From the NCBI GenBank assembly GCA_034336665.1, contig JAPFBE010000003.1:64151352-64215351 (forward strand): a stretch of 64,000 nucleotides of DNA, in the 5' to 3' direction. Below are positions 25,130-38,572 of this stretch, one piece after another (position 1 is the stretch's first letter; every line of letters starts with the position of its first letter). Under the pieces are notes generated by a model. That model worked only from the letters and a program-made list of their open reading frames with translations. It was not told where the DNA came from and made no database searches. This DNA comes from Luscinia megarhynchos (Eukaryota; Chordata; Aves; Passeriformes; Turdidae). The position numbers and the translations under genes are program-made.

Positions 25130-25400
25130 AGACCGCGGACTGAATTGTGGGAACACAGGTTTCCAGGCCATGTCAGGTGAGTGTATCCTGCCAGGCCCTT
25201 CCAGGCAGACATTCCTTTCCCTCACTAGGAGCCAGAGCCTGAGTAACAGCTCCACTCAAGAGCAGTACCTGCTCTATTGCTGCCGGGTTCCCTCTCCCCC
25301 ACCCCTGCCAGGCGTGCAGCTGCTCCTGTATTGCTGCAATGGCCTGTGCAGCTGCTCGGTGACTCAGGCTGGGAACATGATCCAGGCTAACAAAAAACAA
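25130..25400. other. GC-rich non-repeat patch
   Basis: Local G+C rises to 40 of 60 bases (25261-25320) and 34 of 60 (25321-25380) in an otherwise AT-rich neighbourhood. The 12-mer GTGCAGCTGCTC occurs exactly twice (25314-25325, 25346-25357), and TATTGCTGC also recurs. About 100 codons are open on both strands at once, which follows from the base composition and is not evidence of coding. It matches neither CR1 nor the LTR. It could be a noncoding exon, a regulatory element or a decayed older repeat; I cannot tell which. Confidence 0.35.
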
Positions 25401-28400
25401 CTTGGGGGTGGGCTTGTTTGTCAGATTATCCTTTACCCAGCCCATATACAGACTATGAGAACTGAAGTCCAATAACACACCATGGACATAGCCCCCAGCA
25501 GATTTAATTTTACAGGAAATGTTGCTCCCTCACAAAATTGCCATCAGCAGATGCCACCTTGAAGCTACATGGATTTATTCCCTTATTTCTCACAGAGAAC
25601 ATCATGACTGTCAATGATCTTTCCATCACTTGAATCTCTTGGCTGGCTTCTTATGAATTCATTAATCTGAGCTGTAATTCCCTCATAAAACCTCAAAGAA
25701 TCTGAGACAATTTCCTGAGAAGAAGGAGTAGAAAGTGGACACAATGCAGTACCAACTTTGAGGATTATTGGACTGAAAACACACAGCAAATTTTTACCCA
25801 GTTCAGTACTAAACACGGGGGGAAAAATGAAAATAAAGATCTTTGACTATTTTCATGGTGTGTTAAAGGAATTGAAATTGTTTAAATTAAGCTTTCTACC
25901 AGCTTGCTCGCTGTACTAGGACTTCTGGTCTTCCCAGTTCTGTAAACTCTAAGGCAAAAGTTGATTCTGGGCCCACTGAAGCAACTGGCAAAACACCAGA
26001 TAACAGACATTTTAGCACAGAAACCCTGGAAAACAGTTGAGATTTGTTTGCCATAGCTCCCAAATAGATTTTCACACCTGAAAATTTCTCAAAATCTACT
26101 TCATAAATGTTGCTTAAAGAAGCAGTAAAACTGCAATCCAAAAAGAAGGAAATACCTAAATAACCTATTTTTTTCTATACATGTGTCAAAAACAGCATAA
26201 AAATGTTAACTGTTTACCAGTTTGTACCTTTAGACCCTAAGAGGGGATGGTTCCCATGCCATGTGTGAGCTATCATAACAAAGTTTCCAGCAAAAGAGAA
26301 TACTTCAGGTATTTCAGTCTTGATATGAGCTCAAAAGCTCCTAAAAGAGAAATTAATTCATTTTAGTCCCTGCCTACTTGTGTACTCACACTGCAATGAA
26401 TCAAGGATGTATACATAGAAACTCAGTAAAACTAGCAAAGAGTAACTTTCAGTGAATATTATTTAAAATGAGCGGTTGATCACATCAGCTTTGCAGTGGC
26501 ATAATGCATCCTGCAGAGGCCCATCAGTCAACTACTCATATCTATGTCTCATTCACTGCCAAATAAAAGAAAATGAAACTAGATAAGACTTTTTCAAACT
26601 TAGAAATAAACATTTACTATCTGTATTAAGTTTATAAAGGTGTATGTATGACATGCTTTGAGTTATCCAGATCCTGGGATTATATTAGTTGGAATACTTT
26701 CATTGCAGTTCAGCAGCATGATGCAATTTACAGTGACTTAGTGAGCATCCTCTAATTTGAAGAAACTTTATGCAATGAGATGTCTGGAGCTCTAACTGTG
26801 TACTTGAGTGCTAATTAAAATAATTTATTTTATTCTTTTTCTCAGAATTCAGAGGAAAGGGTTCTCTGCCTGCATACAGAAAACAGGAGTTGGAATTTCA
26901 AGTGTAAAGGCCTTTTAGCTGACAGAGCAATAAAAAATTAAAATTGCTACTTCCAGAGCAGTAAATGGAGCATGCTCAGCAATCATGGTACTGATGCTAA
27001 TCCAGTGGTATGGAATCACAACCAAAGGGATTGTTAAGGTTGTCCCACTGTTTCTCAAACCACAAGTTTTGGATTACCTGGGTGACTTGGGCTGACCTAA
27101 GCCAAAAGCCCTACAGGAAGCATTGCAATAGCAGAGTGTGACAAGCACGTGTCCCACATGCTTAATAATGATTATTTGCCAGATTACAGATTTCCAATGC
27201 TTTTTCAACAAATTGTGATACAATCTGTGGTTCTCAAAAAAAAAAAAAATTAAAAAATGGAGGGGTTTGTGTTTTAATGAATGTTGTTTAAATGTCAAAA
27301 CCAAATGTTTTTCCACAGGCTGAATTCAAAATTCCTTCACTTTCATAATGTTCTTTTTTAGCACTGAGGAAAGCAATATTCATAGCACCTCATAGACTGA
27401 AAGTTCAGAGACATATTTTGCTCAGGACATGTTCACACTGGATCTGCAAACTCCTGGATGTGCAAATGTCGGGGGAAAAGTTTAAGAATTTTGAATTCAG
27501 AAAGTGAGCATGAATTGTCATTCAGTATTTGCAGGATTGTCTGATTAAGTCAAATGTGTAAGTCAAAAGAAGTATTATGTTTCTGTCTTTCCTACAAAGA
27601 ATTAAAATAGACCAATGCTTTATATTGTTACTTCAAAGATTATTCCAACACTGTTTTATAAAGAAAATATTGAAGCAGCTCCAGTTCATTCTAATAAATG
27701 TGATTATTTTTAACCCCCTTTTCTGTTCAGAAGCTTTCTTCTAAATATTTTTTAAAACACTGTCTTCCTCAAATTTCTGTATTTTAATTCAAAATTTAAA
27801 ATATATATCTTTCTAAACCCAATCTTAACTTACAAATATTTTCATAGTTTTGTGCAAGCCTGCAGCTCCTCAGGTAACACTGCTAATTTCCTAATCATTA
27901 TCAGGCCTCCACCAGTACTGGCTTTTTTAAAAGCCTTAGGGAAAAAATATGAAAATGATTATTCAGGAAAGATTTGGCAAAGTGCTGGAAAGGATTTTAG
28001 AAATTCCATTCTCTCACTAGTGGATGATTCCAGTTAACAGGAATGGTTTTTAAAGTTTGATATTGCAGATTAATGTAAATTTGCATTGAAATCCAAGGAA
28101 GTTTCCGAGTCAGAAGGCCTGGGGGAAATGCTGTACGTTGAGGCTGAATTCAGCCTCTTGGAGCATCACAGAGTGGTATTCCTCAGGATCTTTCAGGAAT
28201 CTGTAAAGTGTCACCTTGCAGGCAGGCAGTCATTGCCCCCTTTTATTTGTGTTAGAAGGCTGTTACAGAACCTCCTCCTTCTGGAGACAAAACTCTTCTG
28301 TTACCCAGCCTGTCTTAATTAATAGCCAGACCATCCTCACTTACACTGACGTGGTTCATTCAACTCGTGTGCTTCTACCCCACCTTAGTTTGCATGAAGA

Positions 28401-31400
28401 GCTCTGTCCCATTCCTGCCTTCATTCTCACATGTAAGCCAAGTTATTTTGTCTGCTCCCTGCACAGGCTCTCCATGCCTCCAGTACTAATGGCCCTTTGC
28501 TAAGCTGTTATAAGTTAACCTCATTTACTTTAAAAGACATTAGCCAGACCTGACCACAGGACATGGAATGTGACCTTCTTAGTGCTTCACAGTGCATGAC
28601 ATTAACACTCTGCTTCATCTATCTTATGGCATGACTAAGTCAGAAGCTGCTGGTGGATCACTGCACATTTGAACCCTTTACTGTACTCTGATGACATTCA
28701 AACTCCCACATTAGAAATCCTTGTTCCTGGTTTATGTGCATGTGAACTTTCATTTTAGCCACAACTTCTTTTCAGACATTGCAGTTTTGACATCCTCCCT
28801 ATGAATTCTTTTACAAGGAATATGTTTCCTGCATATAAGTGTTCTAACATTTGTTTGCCAATTGAAACTGAAAGGTGAACCATAAGAAAGTGGCCTTGAA
28901 ATCTCAAAACGCTGTGTGGTTATCTTCTTTTCAGCCAGCTCATCACCTACCTCAAAATTCCTGTGCTTATTCACATCATTTCCATCTAACTAATAATTTT
29001 TCAAGGAACACTCTATCTAATGTGTTGAAGAAATCCAGACAGTTAAAAGCTATTAAATTTTCTTGCCTGGAAAATAAGCTCTCATATCAGAGAAAGTTTT
29101 CAGATTAGTCTGGCACGTACAACTCTGCTAAATGTGCATTGGTCTTTATGACACTCCCCTTTAACATTTGTGTTTTAATTACTTTTCCTTTCAGGATGTG
29201 TTCTAAATAATTTCATGCTGCTGAGAAAGAAATAAGCCATGACAGAAAATGCAACTGCCTAGATCTTTTCCTTACCTTTTCCATTTATAAGCATTACTCC
29301 TGCTTTTAAATCTAACAATGTTCTCTCTCCCTATATCTGCTATATGTGCCTACAGCCAGACAGAAATTTGATATGAACCTTCACTGTGAATCCTGGAGCT
29401 GACATTCCCCAGGGAGACAATTGGGTTGGGTTTCAGTACTGCCCTTTTTTCCCATTGCTTACCACGCCTGTCACACTTTTGTTCCTCTGTCCCCAGTTTT
29501 ATCCTCCCAGTCAATGTCACACTTCCTCTCAAAAACAGAGTCAAATATTCATCTAATCTGCAGCTTGCTAGGAGTTTACTACCTATCACAGTTGTGTCAG
29601 GGGAAGTGGTCAATCATTTGTATGGTAAAGCGACCTCCAGAACTGTATTTTAACAGTTTTGTAAAGTTTAATGGGCAATTAACTTTTTGTATGTCTCAAT
29701 TTACGCTATGATACCCTGACTTCAAACCCACATTTCTTGTAAATCCTTTTCCTTTTTCCTGATACTCTTCTCGGCAAGGTTAGCTGTCCAGTTTTATTTT
29801 CTTGCCAGATTTCCTTCTTGCTCAGTGCTCATCTAAAATTAAGAACATTCATTTTATCAGTTCAGTTCTTTCTAGGTCTATTGATTTAAAATCCAGAGCC
29901 ATGGTATGTCATTGAGCTAATGCTCCAGTGAATTAAACCCTCTGCTCAACTGGAGTTGGATAAACTCTCAACTACCTTATAAAACTGTTTTTTTTTTTCT
30001 TTAAGCAATCTTGTGAAATTACCAAAACTAAATCAAAACTATAATATAGTTACGTACCTTAGTTCAGTACTAACCTGGGTGGTTTGTCAAGGAATGATGG
30101 CATTAGGAAACTAAAGCTAATGACCAATAAGTTCAAGCTTTAAAATCTAGAGCTTTCTAAATTCATCCACTTGATAAATCCTAATTCATGAGGGGATTTT
30201 CCGTCTTCAGTTTTAGCTTGAATCCTTGTTGTCAGAAGGTGTGGGTAGCTATCCATGATGAGGTTAGATTACTTGCTTGTGGCTGTGACCTGCTTGATAC
30301 TCTGCATTTGTCATAAGTCACCAACACACAATCATACAAGTCACAGGCTGCAGCTGAACTGATAATGTTTGATCCTAACTGAGAGCAAATATCCTGGCTA
30401 CAGCTTCAGGATAATGTTTGAATAGTAGGGGAAAAAATATTTCCTTCATTCACTTAAAAGCTAGTTTTCATGTTAAATGCAATATTAGTGAAATGTGTCT
30501 TCAATTAATGGATTTCCTTTTCTTGAAGAAATATGGGTATATAGCTACTTAAGACACAAAGATTTTTTCAGACATGTAAGCAAACTTAAACCAAATACAG
30601 ACTTGAAACAGACCTTTCTTTCTTTCTACTTTAGACAAATAATAAGGTTGTGGTAAAAAATTGGCTTCAACTGAAAGAACTGAAGAAAAGAGAAATGTAA
30701 CCAACAACTTTTTATTTTAAGACAATGACTTATGTTTCATCAACAGAATTTTATCCTTTTAGGATGCCCACTATCATCTATGCCTGTATTTCCTTTAAGG
30801 GAAATTTTGAGATTTAAAAAATGTCAGGAGACATGCTTACCCTAATTTTTCCCCACATAATGTCTTTCTCCACTGTTGCTTGACCAACACACCTGAGTAA
30901 AACGTTTTACTGAGGAAATGAATAAGAGTAATGTGCATCCATGTTCAAGTAAAAGATATGTAAAATATTGTTTTGAGAGTAACAGTTGTTTCATTGTAAT
31001 GAATTTAACAGACAGCAAAGCTTTTCTAACAGTACAATTTAAAAAAAATTACCATAGACAATGGTTAGTGTTATTTGTCTAACTAAGGGAACATTTTTTT
31101 CATTGACTCTTTTCATTTAATCTTTCTTTTCCTCCAATTTCTAAAAAGGAAAGCATATTTCCAATCATGTCTCTTTCTCTAAGAAAAGTGATATTTGACT
31201 TTTTATGTTCATTTTTTTTTCATTGGTATTAAAGGAAAATGTATGAGAAACAGTCTGAAAGAAGTGAAGTTTTTTACTACTTCAGCTTTCGTCCCTAAAA
31301 TCAGTTTGGGGAACAGATGTCTCTTTTTTTCATATTTAATAATAAAAAATTAATGTATTTAAAGTAATTTAATTTAATTTAATTTCAAGAATTTTTGAGA

Positions 31401-34400
31401 GTAAGACTTGTGACCAAAAATCTGCAGGAATATGGGATCTGGCTTTCTGAACTCTGAGCAGAGTGAGGCCTGTCTGTGCTTGCAGGGTGATGATAGGAAG
31501 CTGTTACACACATCTTGCAGCACATACAGCTGAGAAAGAGTGACACAAATCCCCACTTCTTGCAGCAGCTTGAATTTTTAGCTGGAGAAATCTCCCTGTA
31601 ATGAAGAAGCAATGACAGTTTGAAATTCCATTGGAAATCACACATGGTTCTTAGCTGCTTCTGAAAATATCAGTGGATAAAGAATGGGAGACAAGAGAGC
31701 AGAACCTCGACCTGGGAATCAGATTCACCATCTTCTGGGGAAGGCATGGAGTATCCAGGCATGTCCAGGCATCCATTTCTGTAGCATCTTGGAAACATCT
31801 CTATCTCAGGCAGGAACACAACTTATCTTGTTTGAGTTGCCAGTCTTTACAATTTGCATTCATCCTTACCCCTGTGACAAGTTTCTCCTGGGACCATGAG
31901 AATACTTTTATTTGTACTTGCTGCTGAGCTGGCAAAACCATGACACATGATTTCTGTCACTGCCCTGACAAAGAGCTTGGGGTATACATTTTGATGGAGC
32001 TTAACATCCTATCATGTGTTAAACAAAGTTGAACTCTCACGAGGTATATGAGGAGACCACATTCCTGCAGATCAGATTCTCGAAAGTAAACACAACTTAA
32101 AACCACATTATTGCAAAGAATAATTTACCGGAATAGACTTTGTATTATGCAGTCTTTAGAAGCAGGAGCATTTTCGGTTTGGCTCTAAGTATCTACCCAC
32201 ACATCAAAGTTTGGACATTTTAAACAGCAATAAAGATGCCTTTGATGTGCAGATGGTATTTTAATTGCCAAAACAAACAAATAAAATACATGGCTTAAAG
32301 CCACTCCTACTGTATGTGGGAGATCACTGCTGACAAGTCACTGGACATGCCACGGATCAGAAGATGAATGTGTTGTCCCACCAGGCCTTAGCATTTTTCT
32401 AAGTATTAAGACACTACATGCAAGGCATGTACTTATTTTATTTCCATTTATGTAACAGTCCTCATGAAAATACAAGTCTCCAGACTAATTAATAATGTTC
32501 TATAAGTGCAATAACACTATCTAAGCAGTGAATCATTAAGTGTAGACCACCATTCTCTCTTTTTATGACACTTTTTTTCTGTCCTTTGCAGGGGTTGTAA
32601 AAAAAGGAAAGTGTTCACTAATTAAAAAACTTTAACTAACATAGGCAATACTACCAGTATTGCACAGAACAGAATTTGAAACATTGTTCACAAATTGGCA
32701 ACATGCTCAAAACATCTAAACTGAAATTCAATAAATGCACTTTGGAAAAGAAAGACTAAGACACATGAAATATATATTGGGGAGAAAAAAAAAACATGTT
32801 TATATAAATTCAAAAAAGCATAAGAACAGATAAGATTCAACTACCAAAATTGAGCATACCTATTGTTACAAGAAAACATCATGTATATATGAGCAGAGGT
32901 ACAGTCTGAAAATGGCATGTTGAGAAATCATTCTATTCAAAGGAGAAAGAATGATAGACTTGAGATAAAACATAATGGGAGTGGAAGACTGAATAGAACA
33001 TGTAAATTAATTGTGGAAAGTAATTGCAAATAGTTTAGAAAAAAGTAGAGTAAGTAATCTAAAAAAAATGGCCTGCATGGAAATGATGTAGAATTACAGC
33101 TGTGAGAGGAGAAAGAAACTGTCAAAGTACATACATGGTTTTCTTGAAGATAGAAAGATAAAATATTTTAACATTACAGTAAAAAATGCAACGTTTAATG
33201 GCTTTAAATTATGAGACAGGCTGAACACTAGGAAACACTGCAAATGCATAGTTTTTCCCTAGAAAAAGAAAACACGCATACTCCCTTTTTTTTTCTTTAT
33301 TTTTTTTTAATACCAAGAAAATTATCCATGTCCATGAGTTGAGTTATTATTGGTTCATCACCATCAATATCCTGTTTCTGACATCATAACACACAGTAAC
33401 TACTTGGATTTTTGACTAAAGAACTAGTGCCAGTCAGGCAGAATTTTTTTCTTCAGTATTTCTGTGTGGAAGAGACCACAGACAATATTAATATAACTCT
33501 ATCATCTCTAATATCCTCTTATTTTTTCCTGAAAGAAAGATTACTTTATTTGTCAAATAAGAAAAAAATTCTAGTCTGTGGGGACTTTCAGGATATATCA
33601 TGCATAATTTAGGACAGGTTCAAAACTGCATAAGTCCTGCAACTTGGGGATTAATATTTTATAGCCTTATTCAGATGAGAGCGAGAGAGAAGGTGAGGGA
33701 TGCTTATAAGCTTTGAGTATAAAAGTTCATAGATGTCAAAGTCTAACACTAAGTCTTAAATGTAGTCTGTCCTACAATGAAACTATGCTGGCACATACTT
33801 TACAATCCAGCAAAGCCAAATCAGGATGAGTCCATTAGTTTTTCAGCTGGTTTCCAGTTTCCTGAGCCCTCTTGTCACCCAATCTGCCTAACTTCAGTGC
33901 CAGTGCATTGGATGAGTAAGGAGCAAATTGCTATGGGCAAGGGAAAAGGGAGTGAAATCCTCTTGGGGCTATGCTTTGCATTTATGACCTTAAACAGCTT
34001 GAGCTGTAGCACATTTCTTCCTTGCATGTCACTCAGGGCTATATAAGCAGAGCAGGTTAATGAACTGTAATTTGAGCTGGAATGAAGAATGTATTTATCT
34101 GGGAAGAAAAATTGTTCTGTCTTCAGCTGGATCATCTTCTCAATCCACTTTAGAAAACAGCCCTACAAATATTTTATTCTGAGGTTGGGCAAAGCGTGGT
34201 GGAGTGATGGAAGATATTGCTTAACTAGGTATGGTCACCAAAGAAATACATATGGAAACACAGCCTCTGTAAATTTTAAAAAAACACAGCAAAGCCCAAC
34301 AACCACCACTACACGCAGCATATAACACAAATAGCACACAAAGCTTTACCAGAAACTTGTAAAACACCATGAGGAACTTCTAAGCAAGTCCTCCATTGCA

Positions 34401-37002
34401 TGAATCTGATGTCAATCCTCACTGCTGCCTATTTTTGCTCGTTATTGTACGCATTTTGCTAATAAATCAGAACAAAAGGGTTATTCTTATTTGCAGATCT
34501 AATGTTCACTCACAGCAACAGATTCTTAGATTACCAGCAGCAGCCAGGATACACAGGCTATACAGGTGCATATTCAGGCTCTTTAGAGCACACAGATATG
34601 GGGCAGGGTTTCAGGGATTTTTTAAGTACTTCAAAGCTGTTAATCAAGTGAGTAAACAGAGGAGTGAAGCTTCACAGTCTCAGTCCATTATTTAATAATT
34701 TACTGTTTTCCTGTTACTGTTGAAACAAAAATCTCTTGTATAACCAGAAGGGTAAAAAAATTCTGTTTCGGTTGTCTTGGCCCATTTCATCTCTGTGTTT
34801 GCTACATTAGTGGTGTATCCCCTTCCTTCTCCTTCTTGCTGATCTTCTATCATCAGCCCTTGAGAGTGTGACCACTGCAATCTGCAAAATAACTTCCACA
34901 GTATGACAGAATTGCTGAATATGACTGTCAGCCACATCTTATTTTTGGATATTTCTTTTCCTTCTGTTTCAGTCACCCTACATTGCCTGTGAGCACAAAA
35001 CACAGGAAAGAATATTAGATAATAGCTTCCTTCATGCTGTTCCTACTCTTCTTTGGGACAAGCATCAAAATGTTTCATTCTACAGTGTGTAGGTAAACCT
35101 GCCTTAGTCTTGTCTAAGGCAGAAGTGTAAGGTAAGCAGAAGGCCTGTTTATTTAGGAAGTATGTCCCCTGCTACACATTTCTATAGCACCTGGTTTTAC
35201 AATCTATGCTAAATCCAACCTGCAGTGTATGAAATTAAGAAATTAAGTCCCTTTATGAGCCTGCTGAGGGCTCAGAGGAGACAGGTGTGGAGGTGAGGGC
35301 AGGGCTTGCCTTAAAAAAGCCAAAGATTTACCGTCCTGTGAATGACTGACAAACCTCTGTGTGCTTGAGGAGAAAGTTTGAATATTTTGGGAAGCAGTAG
35401 GGATAAAATATAAGCTGAGATGCTCCATAAATCCTATTCCAGCATGCCATATTGCTCCACAAGGTACTATGACCATGACCATGGGCACTGCAAGGATGGA
35501 CGCAGAGGCTTTGAGAGCAACACACAGCCCCTCTCCAGAAAGAGCTGTGGCACTAAAGGCAGAGTACAAACACCTCTCAAGCACACGTGGTGTCCTGTCT
35601 CCTTTGTAGTTTTGGTCATGTTCTTGCTGTCTGTGAAAGTCCTGAAACCTTTCCCATGTGTATATGTGCAGCCTCTTAAGGAAAACTAAACCTGGTTTTC
35701 ATGAACTGTGGAACATTTGTGGTTGCACTTTTCTGCCAGCATTAGGTTTGCTTTTAGACTAACTTTGAAATTGAAATCTAAATCAAAGTTTCAGCAGGCA
35801 TGTTTTGAGGAGTGCTGTAAAGAAGGGGGTTTTTTGGACACATTTGTAAAACTCTAAGATAAATAGCAGTACCTTCAGGAAAGCTGGACACAGACTTCTG
35901 CTTCTTGGCTGACCCAGAGAAGCAGTAATGGATTTTTTTTTTAATTTTTTTTTTAAGCTAACCCAGAGCATGCACATTTCAGCAAAAAAGTGAAGCAACA
36001 TGCAACCTTGTCAAAAGAAGCTAGAAAGTTGCTGATTTGTGATTTCTGTTGTTTTAAGCATATTTCATGTCATAACATTAGTGATACTCCCAGTAAATAG
36101 ACAAAACAACAGAAGAGACACAAACAAGTCATGTCTTCTCTGCATAAACATGCTTCATGACATGATTGATAGAGATACACTAGTGAAACCACAATCTGTA
36201 CCTAACTCAGGGTGAATTAAGAGTTTTCTTTTTATTATTCAAGCTCTAGGGGCTTTTACAAGCTTAGAGAAATCCTCATTTAGGTCATTAAGCTTTCCAG
36301 ATACAACTATCTTTTCTAATATGTGGCGCAATCTACTAATTAATACACTGTGTGGTAAAAAGAAATACATATCTTTACAATATGTACATACACAGACATA
36401 CATATACATTCTACACGATCTCATGCCCTACCAATTATCAATGAGTGGAAAAATATTTCACAGGCACACTGCTCCTTGGTTGTTTATGAGGTCCAGAATC
36501 TTTTCTAGCACAGCAGGGTAGTTGACTGATTTTTTTTGTTTTTCTGGCAAAAGCAGATTTGGATAAAATGTTCACCACGGCTGACACTCAGGGTGGAGCA
36601 GATTTTCCTCAACCCAGCACACACATCTCCAGGCACACAGCTCCTCTGTCAATCTGTGTACTTTCTTCGAAGATCTCATTTTGCATGAAGTGGCCCTCCT
36701 GAGCTGTGGGTGTTCTCTTGCACGGCTGCTGTGAATGAAATCATTGACATGACACTGGGAACTATTTTTATAACTTTTGGCAACAAAGTGGGAGTTTCAA
36801 AATGTAAAATGGCCTAGCAAACTATTTTATAAACTCATAGGACTGTATCATCAGCCCTAAAGGGGATAAAAAAATTCTTCCAGTTTCCAGGAATTTTCAG
36901 GGACATTATTAACATTTGTTTTCACTTAGATAACCATAAAAAAACTAGTTTCGTTGAAAAATTATCAAGAACAGATACAGATAGAGGTAGAAATAGAAAT
37001 AC

Positions 37003-37024
37003 CTATCTATGTATATATAGATAG
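37003..37024. repeat. hairpin in a TATC/GATA-type tract
   Basis: CTATCTAT and its reverse complement ATAGATAG form an 8-bp stem around a 6-base loop, within a longer imperfect GATA-like stretch (about 36975-37028). Probably a by-product of simple-repeat expansion. Confidence 0.55.
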
Positions 37025-38560
37025 ATATGTAGCATTTTAGGCACACTAAAGACAGTAAAAAAAGTCAATTTATTTGTTTTCTAGAATTGTCCGTGTTTTT
37101 CCATAGATTATTAGATCTAATTGAAATAGAGGAAAAAAAGATGGGAAAAATGCTGTGAAAGGTCATATTTTGAAAATGTGACATTAATAAATAAATGTGT
37201 CTAACATAAATTTCCGTTCTGACAGAATGATAATGACATTGAGAGGAAATCAAAATCCAGAAATGCTTTTACATTAAGCTTCACTACAACAGCACCTCAG
37301 TTTTGTTCAAGTCATTGCTTTATGGCAAGGAAGTACAAAAGGAAAGAAAATTGTGATTTCTCTCATGAAGTTACCTCTTGCTCTCTGACAAATACACGGA
37401 AAGCCCAAACAGCAAGGCTGCACTAGAAAGTCAACTTTCATATTGATGGAAGCAGATTAATTGAATTTTATATGTTTTCTTGCCTCACTTTAGTACATCT
37501 CCAAATTTTGCAAAATTTCACAAAGGAAGTTCATAATGAGACAATAGTAATCAGTAAAAGCATTATTCGACTTAACATTCGTCAAAATCCAACTTGAAAA
37601 AAAAATAAGGCTGTATTCTGCTGCTCTGTATCAATTAACCTCTACCCAGAAGACCACAATATTATTCAGCCAAAGGACTGATCATGCTGCCAAGTTCCTA
37701 CTGGCCTTGGAGAGTTATTTACAGTGTTGATTTCTATTTACATAGTTGTGATTTTCCATGGTTTTTGTTTAGAGAAGAGTTAGCGTCCAGCCAAGGATCT
37801 CATGGCACCAGCTGAAGAGTATTCCTCCGTTCCAGGGTCAGATCAGGTGCAGGGAGGAAAAGGAGGTGTATGGACAAGTAGGAGACTAGGACAGGCAAGA
37901 GTAATCCTGAGGATTTTGCTGAGAAAGGGAGATGTCATTGGAAAAGAAGAAAAGTAGAAGTAATGAAAACTGGTCTGGTTCAAAAGCTGTGTAAAAACTG
38001 AGTGACCTTTACCCATAAAGGTGAACCAAGATGTTTAAAATTGGTCACAGAAAAGAATCTTATGTGTGATAGTACAGAGAGATGGGTCAGAAAAGCCATA
38101 TTTTGACCTGTATTCAGTAATGGTCGATGTCACAATACACAAAGGGAGAACATTTATTGATGGCATAGTGTACCAGTGAACTGGTTCTGAAATCAGGAAA
38201 CACTAAGACCCCTACAGTTTTCTGAGCTTGATATATTTCACTAATTTTCTTTGTAAACTACAGCTTAATCTGTCTGCTTGCAAAATACTGAGTCTGATTT
38301 TAATTCTTCTCTCGAGAAATGAATTAGATGTGTTTTAGTCATTCATGACAGGTATATAATGTTATTTCCAAAATTCAGTATGTATTTTTTCTCAGTAGAA
38401 GGTGATACCAAGTATAGAGTGTGTCTCAAGGAACGCGTGCTTGTACCTGAATTGCTCAAATAATGTTCTAGAAAAATAATTAAATCAACTGTGGTACATT
38501 TTTGCAGCAGTTAATGATTGCCATATGTGAGTATCATGAATGTCAATAGCAAATTTGGAG

Positions 38561-38572
38561 ACGTGTACACGT
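38561..38572. promoter_or_regulatory. 12-bp perfect palindrome ACGTGTACACGT
   Basis: A perfectly self-complementary 12-mer with two CpGs and an ACGTG core on each strand, the core shared by bHLH-PAS (hypoxia-type) and some bZIP sites. A further GCGTG lies near 38434. The palindrome is seen directly; binding is inference. Confidence 0.25.

Noticed and set aside
31935..31945. AAACCATGACA, resembling an LTR terminus
   Set aside because: Only 11 bases match and the flanks do not continue as LTR.
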